64,000 nt of DNA from Gnetum montanum (taxonomy: Eukaryota; Streptophyta; Gnetopsida; Gnetales; Gnetaceae): positions 83,836-147,835 of the forward strand of contig MNCI01013833.1 of the NCBI GenBank assembly GCA_015680685.1, in the 5' to 3' direction. Positions 56,192 through 64,000 of the stretch are shown here, piece by piece (position 1 is the first letter of the stretch; every line of letters starts with the position of its first letter). The translations under genes were made by a program, and so were the position numbers. Below the pieces are notes generated by a model. The model had not been told where the DNA came from and did not search any database. It saw only the letters and a list, made by a program, of their open reading frames with translations.

Positions 56192-56560
56192 AGAGCACAT
56201 GGCCCGAAAAGGCCTTAAACTAGCGCACAGCCTGCAAGGGCCCTAAACTAGTTTATGGCCCACCATGGCCTAAAACTAGCAACACTTTTCTTCCACCACA
56301 TGACCCACCACAACCTAAAACTAGCAACTTGTCTCACATCACTATGGCCAAAAAGGCCTTAAGCTAGTGTACGATCCACCATGGCCTAAAATTGGCACCT
56401 TGTGGCTTGTCATGGCCCAAAATTGGCAACCGCTCCCTTTTATTTGTAGCCTTAGATGGCCTTAAACTAGTAGTCACCATGGCCCAAGATAGCCTTAAAC
56501 TAGCAATGGCCCTTCCTCCATGGCCTTAAACTAGCATGGGGCTCACAAGGGGCCTAATCA
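56192..56560. repeat. Minisatellite between convergent genes (D)
   Basis: About ten units of CATGGCC(C/N)AAAA(T/A)GGCCT(T/A)AAACTAGC, the clearest of the three arrays. Flanked by protease on the left and the antisense gene's 3' end on the right. Confidence 0.85.
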
Positions 56561-56737
56561 TATCAACTAGTTACATTACCATTGAACAGAGAGTAAAGTA
56601 AACATGCAACTTCACACATAATCCTCATTGCAAAAAGGCCTAAATTTTATTATATCTCTATTAGTAAGAGTACATAGCATGGCCATGCAACAAAAATGGT
56701 TAAAGTGGAAAATTGCTTAGGACTACATCAAGTTGGC
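56561..56737. other. 3' flank of D antisense gene
   Basis: AT-rich, no coding signal. Downstream of the antisense stop on the minus strand. Confidence 0.4.
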
Positions 56738-57037
56738 TCAACTAGTGGTATCTGGCAAGGGTTTAGGTTCCTCCTCCTCCTCCTCTATTGCTCCACTAGG
56801 GCCTACGCTATCTCCTAGTACCTGTCCCAAAATAATGCAAAACAACAAATTAATAAGCAAGTGTAAAATTGCAATACAAAATTAACATGTAAAGCTAACA
56901 CATAAAAAAGTATTAAAAATAAGAGCAAAACTAACCTGAGAGGATCCTACACTAGACTCTAGAGGTAATCTATCAAGGCCTTCCTCCAAGTGTTAGAGGA
57001 TCTCAATATCTAATAATTAGATCCAGTCCTTGTGGCT

Positions 57038-57038
57038 N
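57038..57038. other. Assembly gap base (N)
   Basis: Left border of the inverted antisense-gene piece, next to the exon with H-K-D-W-I and E-I-L. Confidence 0.9.
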
Positions 57039-57603
57039 TTTTTCTTGAACTATTTTATTGATTCTATGGCTTAGCCTATTGCTAATATTGGTTCATTCAT
57101 TGTATGTTAACATGCTCTACGCTTCATTAGGATCCAAACTAGGAAGCTCACGTGGATATCATTCCTGAGTATCCTTTCAAGGTGGAGTAGGTGCCTTGTC
57201 ATGTGTATGAGGTAGTAAGCAAGGGTGCACTTTCCAATGCAAAGGTGTTGTGGACCTATGTAAATGCATGCATGAGCTCTAGGAGGCAATGGTAGCTTGA
57301 CCACAAAGAATGAGGACCTTCAATCCCATTATGATTTCTTGTTAGCTCAATCATAGAAGGATGGTACCTAGCAAACATCATAGATAGATTATGCCAAGTA
57401 CTGGTAGGCACTCTGAGGTAAGAATGAGGCTACCTAAGAGATAGTCGAGCAGAGGTTGCAAATGGATCTACTCTTTTGGAAGAATGAGGAGTGGAAGAGC
57501 CTTAGCGCTAAGGTGTGCAAGTGGGGGCATACATAGAAGGATCACAAGAGCCACTACAAAGAGAGTAGGATGCCTACTTATAGTATCTCAAGGACGAGTC
57601 TAT
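57039..57603 (+). pseudogene. Antisense-gene exons, inverted between two Ns
   Basis: Plus-strand reading IIPEYPFKVE, then VPCHVYEVVSKGALSNAKVL, CMSSRRQW, YAKYW, LRGKNEATQEIVEQRLQMDL, KVCKWGH and KDHKSHYKESRMPTYSI. This is the section that, by comparison with A (41660-42180, plus) and E1 (9000-9480, minus), should read on the minus strand here. Reversing the piece restores collinearity. Confidence 0.88.
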
Positions 57604-57604
57604 N
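57604..57604. other. Assembly gap base (N)
   Basis: Right border of the inverted piece, next to the minus-strand exon ending HIQHVDPKL. Confidence 0.9.
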
Positions 57605-59689
57605 TAAGTTTAGGATCTACATGTTGTATGTGGTCCACCATGTCCTCCACGATGTCTTCCATGAAGGTGAATTTTTCTAGTGTCTTTGCCCATGGCTTCA
57701 TGTGATGGGTAGGCATTGGTGGTGGATCATTGGTAGAAGGTTTGAGGCTACAATACAAAGACAACACAAAACTTAGCAACAATTGAGTAGTTAAAGGCTT
57801 AAGAGAAAAAGGCAAAAGAATAGGGCAACATAAAGCACTTACCAAGTAAGCCCTCAGATGTTAGTGTAGGTGGGTCTCCCACTTGTACACTGTCGAAGAG
57901 GTTGGTGAAGTCACCCTTAGGATGGAATAGCCCCTTCACATCAAACTAGTGGGAGATCTCTAGTGCCTCTGGTGGCTCCTCCTTGTAGGCTACCTTGTCT
58001 TCAACTTGAGGAGGGTTCATGTCTGTTGCTCCTGTTGTGGCTGCTACTACTTCTTTAGCAGCCCTCTTACCTGGCTCACATAGCATAGTAGTATTAGCAT
58101 AGCATTATAAACCAAAAACAAAAAACATATAGTGTAAGCTAAATGCATCTATGATGTGCACTAACCTGTAACCACCGAACAAAGTGTGGGCATCATAAGG
58201 TAGACTTTCTTGATGCCTGCTTGCCCAACTACAAGGGAAGTCTCCTCTATCAGGCACGACCTCTTGATTTTTTTCTTGGAGGACCCCACCATCTCCACAA
58301 TATACTAATCCACTCTCCTCACATCCCCAAAAATCGTTGGTGGAAACTTGCCTACATTGTCATAGAAATATGGTGATTATGACCTCCCTAGATGCACCTT
58401 TATCGTAACTGAATACAACTCCTCAATTCCCTCTAGAGGGTCTTACACACAAGTGGTGGCAAAAAAATTCTTAATCCATGGCTTGGATAGCTGCTCACAA
58501 TTCTACACAACCCAACATCCATTATCCCTAATCACCAGGAACTCCACAAGCCTCCGCACATACGCTACAAAAAATGTGAAGTGAAAATGAGATCTCGCAT
58601 AGACATTGTGGGGAAGTCAAATAATCTCTACCTATAACCTAGCAACAATAGAAGAGGCCTACTTAAACCTAGTGCCCTCCTCTATAATCTCCCACATCAC
58701 TCATGTCTACTCTACTCCAAGGACCTTTCCTTAGGAGAGCAGCTTAGGAAAGGGGCAAGCACAGAAAAGAGGGTGAAGCCTTTGGACCTCAAGCACATGC
58801 ACATTCCCAACCATGATTCCTTTACAAGAGTAGGTGATCCTCAGCTGCTTCTCAATCTCCTCTCTCTGGTCCACCTCTAGATTGGACTTGTCATTGATTA
58901 ATGGACCCATAGAGGGAAGACCAAAGAAGTTAGCAAAGAAGGCATTGTTAAGGTCCAAGACCACCTTCACTCCATGCATGCGAGTAACAAAGTGGTGGGC
59001 ATCACAGCTGAAGGAGTCAATAATGGTCACCATCTTGACCACTGGCATGCTTAGGCTAAGATCCAAGAAAAGGTCCACCAACACAACATGAGTAAGCTAA
59101 CTACTTAGAGCCTTTGAGGCCTAATGGCATAGCCACTTTTGTGCCCCTTCTACATCATTGTACTTCATGATGAGGATGGCCTCACTATGACTAGTGGAAA
59201 CCACTGTTACTTCTCCTAAAGCAACGACAATTGTAACATAGGCAAACATAATGTTAGCACTATGTAATCAACAGATGCATGAGAACAAGCAATAAGATTT
59301 AAGCCAATATAAAAAATACTCACAATGAACAAACAACATGCGTGACATAGGTGGTGGCACAACAAGCTCTCTAAAGATAGGCTTACTGCTAGCCCATCCC
59401 TTGTCAAGCCAATCATAGGTTCAACACCACTTGAATGCCTTCAGGTACTAAGTGGGGTAGTTCTCTAAGTCCTCCCCCACCTATTCTATAACTGCCTCCC
59501 AAAAGCTCAAACTAGAGAAAAATACCTCTAGCACAATTCAGGTCAAAGAAAGAGCCCTTATCTCATCATGGAGCCTATCATCACCAACTTTAAATCTAAC
59601 ATTGGACATCAACTATTAGTAGTTAGTAAATCTAGCCTAAATAATGAGAATGAGATATAATAAAAAGTAATAACACTTACCCTCTGGTA

Positions 59690-60133
59690 TAATATACAAT
59701 CCTAGGTGGATTCTAGAAAACTGTATGCATGTGCATGGCAATGAAAAGAGTATTGCTCTTATTATAACAAGAGAGCTCTCTCATGCTCTAGCTTCTAGCT
59801 AAGTAATGAACGTTCTTAGGGCCTAGTCTTGGGCTACCTACTCAATCATTGCCAGCCATGGGCTCATCAAACATGAATTGTAGTATGTCCTGGTTTGCCC
59901 TAGCTAATAACATCTCAATGATGGTGCTTGCAACCTTCGTTACCAAGTGTGACCACATGATCACACTAAAGTGCTGCAGCAGGTCAGCTAGGAATTTGCT
60001 CACTCTTGGTTGAAACCACACTACCTAATGGCCCCACTTCATGTTGAGTGTAGGCATGTTGGGTATAGGCTGGTTGATGCAAGAAAAGATGTCAATGAGC
60101 TTCATGACCACTAAGATAGGCTTCAATAGCACC
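59690..60133 (-). pseudogene. FCP1-like (HAD) phosphatase-related exon, D copy
   Basis: Minus strand: V-L-L-K-P-I-L-V-V-M-K; V-V-W-F-Q-P-R-V-S-K-F-L-A; LLQHFSVIMWSHLVTKV; NQDILQFMFDEPMAG; SCYNKSNTLFIAMHMHTVF followed by stop and N-P-P-R-I-V-Y-Y. Supports the same alignment to plant FCP1-like proteins as the A and E1 copies, with no catalytic D-x-D-x-T. Confidence 0.6.
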
Positions 60134-60290
60134 CTGCAACCGCAAAATAGAAAACAAATGTAGCATTAATACATAATAGATTGCATGTTGGCATAAAATA
60201 TTACCCTACACTTAGCAAAATTAGCAAACTTAGTATAATTTAGAAATATATCCTTAGGGTCCCCCATGAGGCCCCGTGAGCATAGGACAT

Positions 60291-61736
60291 CAATACATAT
60301 TTGACGCACCTAGTGCTCACTAGGGTATAGCAGTAACGTAACATTAGCATTTTACTTTACATTTGCACCATTTGCACTAACATGGTTTACATGTTCTAGC
60401 ATTCATATGTCCAACTTACAAACTTAGCATTTTGGCATAGCTTTCATGCATTTAGCATTTTGTTTCGCATAAGGCATTCTGACCATAGGCATTTTTGCGC
60501 TTAGCAATCTTTTTCACATTTTCTTAAAATTTTTCTAACTCTAGGCAGCATAGCATGATATCTAGAAAATAATTCTAACTATCTACTACGCTCCCTAGGA
60601 AGCATAGCCAGAAAATCACCAAATTTTTCTAACTACCAGCTATGCTCCCAAGGGAATGCGTGGCCCTAAAATAAGCAAACAAAGTAACAAACAAACAAAA
60701 TTTCTAACTATTGAGAGCATAGCATTCCATTACATCTGGGGACAAAGTGTTCGCTATTCTTCCTAGGGAGAGTAGCCATTGATACCTACGCTCTCATCAC
60801 CATGTCTCCCTCACTACACCACCTAGTGTCATCACATGCCAATAACATGTGCTAGGGTACTTACCATAGTCGTGGCCTAGGTAATCTCCCTAGCCCCATT
60901 CACCCCCTCATTGCAGCCATCATCCCCATCTTCTCCCTCATCTCTATAGCCTTCTCCCCATGTGTCCCTATGATGTCTAACCCTCCCCTTGCCCTCACCC
61001 TACATCTCCCTCACATTAAAAGATAAAAGATAAAAATAAATAATGGTAGAACCCTATCCCCTAGCCACAACCATGTCAATCATAACCCTTACCGCAATCC
61101 ACCAAGCACCCTCACCCACATGTCAACATAAAGATAAAGCAAAAGGAAGAAGAGGAAGGGACAAAGAAACTTTGGCCACGTATACCCTGGCTGTGGCCAT
61201 GTTTGTCCCATTCTATGTCTTCCACGTGGCATGGCCCCCAGTGGGGGAAATCCTAGTCCACTTCTAGGGAAAACCTTTGATTTTCTCCTCCTCCCTTCCC
61301 CTGCACTTCGTGCCCCTTAGAAATAAGCATAAAAATTTCATCATAACCCATGTGTTATCCCTTGTCCCATTCATTGTAGACAATCAATGCAAATAATCAA
61401 AATAAAACAACGTATCAACCCATGCGATCTTCTTCTCCTCTTGGCCACGTCTACCAAGATAGCTAGGGCAGTGATGGTCCCTACCAACACAAGCCATCCC
61501 AAGACCAAAAATCCAAAGCAAGAGAAGCGAAAATGTAAGAAAAAAATGGTACAAAAAGGGACAAGCATGGTAAGCATACCTAGAAGTCAACAATGCTCTC
61601 CTCTCCTTCACCTGCACCAATGGTAAGCATTCCAAGGCTTACCATCCCTCTTCCACACTAGTAAGTCTGGGGTGTTGACGATCATTGCGTCGCATCATCC
61701 TAGTGCTACACTTTGGTCACTACACTACACTTGCTA
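60291..61736. other. D spacer upstream of antisense gene
   Basis: Same succession as 19069-20600 in E1: 'tagca...catttgc' runs, then 'ctaact...ctatgctccc' repeats (60540-60730), then C/A-rich 60800-61300 and 'ccaccaagcaccc' words. Small ORFs (61043-61267, 61387-61626) have no counterpart frames in E1 or A and I do not call them genes. X2 interrupts it. Confidence 0.5.
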
Positions 61737-62092
61737 TGTGCTGGCACATTTGGCCATTCTATGGAACAGTAAGACTCCTAATTTGAAAACTAAAACTCAT
61801 GGGTTTGTTTTTGGTAAATTTTCAATAACTTACAAAAGTTATCAAAGTTATATATTCAAAGGTTGTTGGCATATCAAAGTTCAATTGCCCGGATGTTAAG
61901 ACTTTTTGGTGTGGTTCTAAATCAAAGTTTGAATGAGATGATGGGACTGTTATTGGATGTGATTTTGGGGCAAAAACTGGCTTTTGGATATTCCAGATAT
62001 TAGCAAAAATCCGCTACCGGTGCTCAAATGGATTTCAGTAGAAACGTTGGAATACCATTTTGGAAAATATTTCAAAAATACAAATATTTTAG

Positions 62093-62594
62093 TTATACGC
62101 CTTTTGCAGCTCCTGATTTTGGCACAGCCATTGAGAATGGCTGAATTGGAAGCCTGAAACCCTTGCTGCCGCTGCCACTGGAACTACCACGAGCGCCGCT
62201 GCTACTGGAGCTGATTTGCCTGTTGTCGCCGTTGGGGAAGACTCGTGCGTTTGTCTGCGCGTTGTCATTGGCGGTCATCACATCGCGAGAACCAGTGAAA
62301 GTGCCTGCATGGGAGGTAGAAACAGCAGGAGAGGGCTATGCGTGGGCGGCGGAAGAAGAAGAGAAGCCTCTGTTCTATGCGCGGCGGCCACCATGGCTTC
62401 GGTCACAGCCAGATCTGACTGAGAAAGTCACAGATCTGGCCAAAGTAGGCATGAATTTCTCAAGAAAAGGCGCAGATCTGGCAGGAGACGCGGGCGGCGG
62501 GCGAGCAAAGGGAGGCGAGGGCTGCGACGACGACACTAACACAACATGCGGTCGCGACGGTCATGTACAGAAAACCCCTCAGGCCACATTTTAA
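62093..62594. other. GC/CpG-rich block with possible captured exon
   Basis: Clear change of composition from the rest of the window. On the minus strand an ATG at 62278 opens 61 codons (T-A-N-D-N-A-Q-T-N, then SSSSSGARGSSSGSGSKGF) to a stop at 62093. A second minus-strand ATG in GCCATGG context near 62393 opens 38 codons. On the plus strand 143 codons are open (62163-62594). Repeated CAGATCTG words at 62410-62480. No family recognised; could be a captured gene 5' end. Confidence 0.35.
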
Positions 62595-62623
62595 CATTCT
62601 GTGTGCATTTGCAAAATGATGTG

Positions 62624-62861
62624 CACTACAAAAAATCCATGGGCAGAGAACAAAGGGCAAATGCAAAGAAGTTAGTTCCAAAACAGCAGCCATGTCCAAC
62701 GCCGATGCATTCGGCATCGCATACCAGTCCGATGAATACGGCAACGAAGACACAAAGGCAAGTGTCCGGAGATATTTTGGGCCGATGCTGGTAAACCGGA
62801 GTTGCAGTTTATTATATAAAATTTTAAAATTTAAAATAATCACAATACCATATACACTAAG
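62624..62861 (+). other. Possible CACTA-type transposon terminus
   Basis: CACTACAAAAAATCCATGGG at 62624 followed by GC-rich sub-repeats (CCGATGCATTCGGCATCG at 62701, CCGATG twice later). This resembles En/Spm ends, which start CACTACAA and carry short inverted sub-repeats. The other end is not visible. Weak. Confidence 0.25.
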
Positions 62862-64000
62862 TGTGAAGCCCCAGTTATAAACTTACCTTTTTTAATTATC
62901 TCAAGACTTCAAAAACATTATTGTTTAAAAATATTATATAAGTTACTACCTACAAATATTTGTAATATTAATATAAACATGTTTATAATATTTTAAATAT
63001 TTGTAGTATAGATATAACTTCCAAAGCATAAATCTCTCCTAATTATATGTATAACTTCCTAAATAACTCCTTCCTAATTAAATGAGTAAGTTATAACCTC
63101 CTTACTTGGGAGAAAAGTTAGCTAGGATATTTTAGCAAGTAATCTCCCATTGGTTGACCAAATTACTTGGAGAAAAGTTAGGTGAGATATTTTTGAGATA
63201 TTTTTGGGATATTTTGGAATATGTAACTTCCCTACCTACCTTTGAACCCTATAAAAAGGCTTCAGGGGTCAAGGAGGATAAAGGGGGGAGCTCTTAGTTT
63301 TTTGGAAAGGAATCATCACTTGGGATCATCACTTCTCACATCACTTGGGGTCTCATACATCACATTTGGAAGATTTGTGAAGAAGATTTCTTGTAAGATG
63401 ACTTGCTAGAATAAAGATTTTAGCCTCTTTGTCATGGTCCTGTGAGTTATGCATTTCAATTTATGTTTTGTTTAAATTGTTTAGCTAGTGGTTTAGATAG
63501 TATCATCCTTGGCAGATAATTTTGGGATTTTTAGATTGCTCTTATTGTTCTTGTTGCCCGATAGAAATTTCTATTAAAATTTTGCCATAGAAGCGCTTGT
63601 GTTTAAAAGCCTTAAGAGCATTTTAGTAGTAAATTTCATTATTGTGTAACGTGTGGGAACTGCTATTGGGATTGTTGTAAGAGAGCCTCTGTTTGTAGTC
63701 ACGCTGTTGAATAATTCAGTAGTTCAGAAAATATTTGGTATTTTGATGGGACCAGAATAGCTTCTTTTTATCTTTAAAGTGAATTCTTGTGGTTTTTCAA
63801 TCAGAAATTTTCAAGTCTTTTAAAGGTTCTGTTTGAATGCAATCGTTGACATCTATTATCTAGTCAAAATGGAGTCTCATACGTGGTAGTTTACGCATCA
63901 ATTTTTGGTAGCATAATAGGATTATCTTGAAGATATTGCTTGTTTAAGCCTTGGAAGTTTGAACAGTTCGTAGATATTGAATTTGGGATAGCTTTATTGC
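62862..64000 (+). repeat. Y: LTR-like unit running off the right edge
   Basis: TGTGAAGCCCCAG start. An upstream part has repeated 'taacttcc' and 'gagatatttttg' words (63040-63230). TATAAAAAGG at 63250, a conserved-looking 'atcatcacttgggatcatcactt' duplication at 63310-63345, and AATAAAG at 63409-63415. The order promoter, short transcribed region, polyadenylation signal is that of a plant LTR. No ORF. The family differs from all others here. Confidence 0.5.
63250..63257 (+). promoter_or_regulatory. TATA box of Y
   Basis: TATAAAAAGGC after a pyrimidine-containing stretch; AATAAAG lies about 160 bases further on. Confidence 0.6.

Larger units (their letters stand above)
56738..60290 (-). pseudogene. 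D antisense gene (whole locus)
   Basis: Best preserved copy of the antisense gene. ATG at 60290 (M-S-Y-A-H-G-A-S-W-G), stop TGA 56738-56740. Introns on the minus strand: 60250s-60134 (acceptor GGTTGCAG), 59680-59596 (GTAAGT...GTTAG), 59323-59225 (GTGAGT; acceptor AG changed to CG), 58165-58071 (GTTAGT...GCCAG), donor GTAAGT at 57842, 56935-56822 (GTTAGT...GACAG). Exon 2 has FCP1-like motifs. The 117-codon frame 58731-59084 reads VVKMVTIIDSFSCDAHHFVT, VVLDLNNAFFANFFGLPSMG and QRLHPLFCACPFPKLLS. The tail is V-L-G-D-S-V-G-P-S-G, six Glu, P-K-P-L-P-D-T-T-S. A piece between two Ns (57039-57603) is inverted. Confidence 0.75.
61737..62861 (+). mobile_element. X2: insertion related to X, with GC-rich interior
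   Basis: Starts TGTGCTGGCACATTTGGCC, TATGGAACAGTAA, like X at 32561. The first 400 bases are AT-rich. 62150-62590 is GC-rich and CpG-rich, then AT-rich again. No retroviral domain seen. It may be the LTR/5' region of an element carrying non-element DNA, or a composite of insertions. Right limit uncertain; placed at the start of Y. Confidence 0.4.
48528..64000 (+). mobile_element. D: Ty3/gypsy element of the same family, open at right edge
   Basis: Plus strand, inserted in A's LTR. LTR 48528-50299, gag from 50737, solo LTR S inside gag, protease to 55944, minisatellite, antisense gene 56738-60290, spacer, then insertion X2 at 61737. RT and the 3' LTR are not in the window. Gene order matches E1 and A exactly. 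Confidence 0.8.

Noticed and set aside
61387-61626. Small plus-strand ORFs in D's spacer as genes
   Set aside because: Corresponding E1 and A spacers have no matching frames; likely chance ORFs in C/A-rich DNA.
1-64000. tRNA, rRNA or other structured RNA genes
   Set aside because: No cloverleaf, rRNA core words or snRNA-like blocks were noticed in reading both strands; a covariance search would be needed to exclude small ones.

Overview
The window looks like intergenic DNA from a large plant genome. I favour a gymnosperm because the Ty3/gypsy copies are old, long and deeply nested, but nothing in the sequence proves the clade. I found no intact host gene, rRNA, tRNA, CRISPR array or bacterial-type operon. 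Almost everything is nested, decayed LTR retrotransposon.

Layout. Element A (minus strand) is the oldest host. Its truncated 5' LTR is at 47579-48527, gag-pro at 43497-47111, a plus-strand antisense gene at 38836-42662, and the start of pol at 36175-36898. Pol resumes at 1848-1, so RT, RNase H and the integrase zinc domain run off the left edge. Element E1 (plus, 1854-36169) of the same family sits inside A's RT. It has LTRs at both ends, gag-pro at 4020-7728, its own antisense gene (8500-9687 plus 16535-19068), and pol at 21094-32560. E1 is itself interrupted three times: by element C (minus, 9693-16529, TSD ACATG, pol without gag); by element E2 (minus, 23177-31749, LTR-gag-pro-LTR without pol); and by a truncated LTR-like insert X (32561-32915). 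Element D (plus, 48528 to beyond the right edge) is inserted in A's 5' LTR. It carries a solo LTR in its gag (51760-53281), an antisense gene (56738-60290), and a further insert X2 (from 61737) that leads into another LTR-like unit (62862-64000).

Most notable system. A, E1 and D share an unusual architecture. Protease and reverse transcriptase are not adjacent. They are separated by about 6.5 kb with splice-site-like ends (AAG/GTAC after protease, a pyrimidine tract plus TTTTGTAG/G before RT), as in Ogre-type elements where an intron separates pro and rt. That interval carries a complete antisense gene with its own start, about seven short introns with conserved GT/AG borders, and a conserved acidic/proline-rich C-terminus, in all three copies. 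Its second exon resembles plant FCP1-like (HAD) phosphatases but lacks the catalytic aspartates. Its 3' end converges on gag-pro across a minisatellite array.

All coding remnants carry stops and frameshifts, many of them TAG at expected Trp or Gln positions, as expected of old methylated elements. Five single-base Ns mark assembly joins. In two places the segment between paired Ns is inverted relative to the gene around it, which points to scaffold orientation errors.
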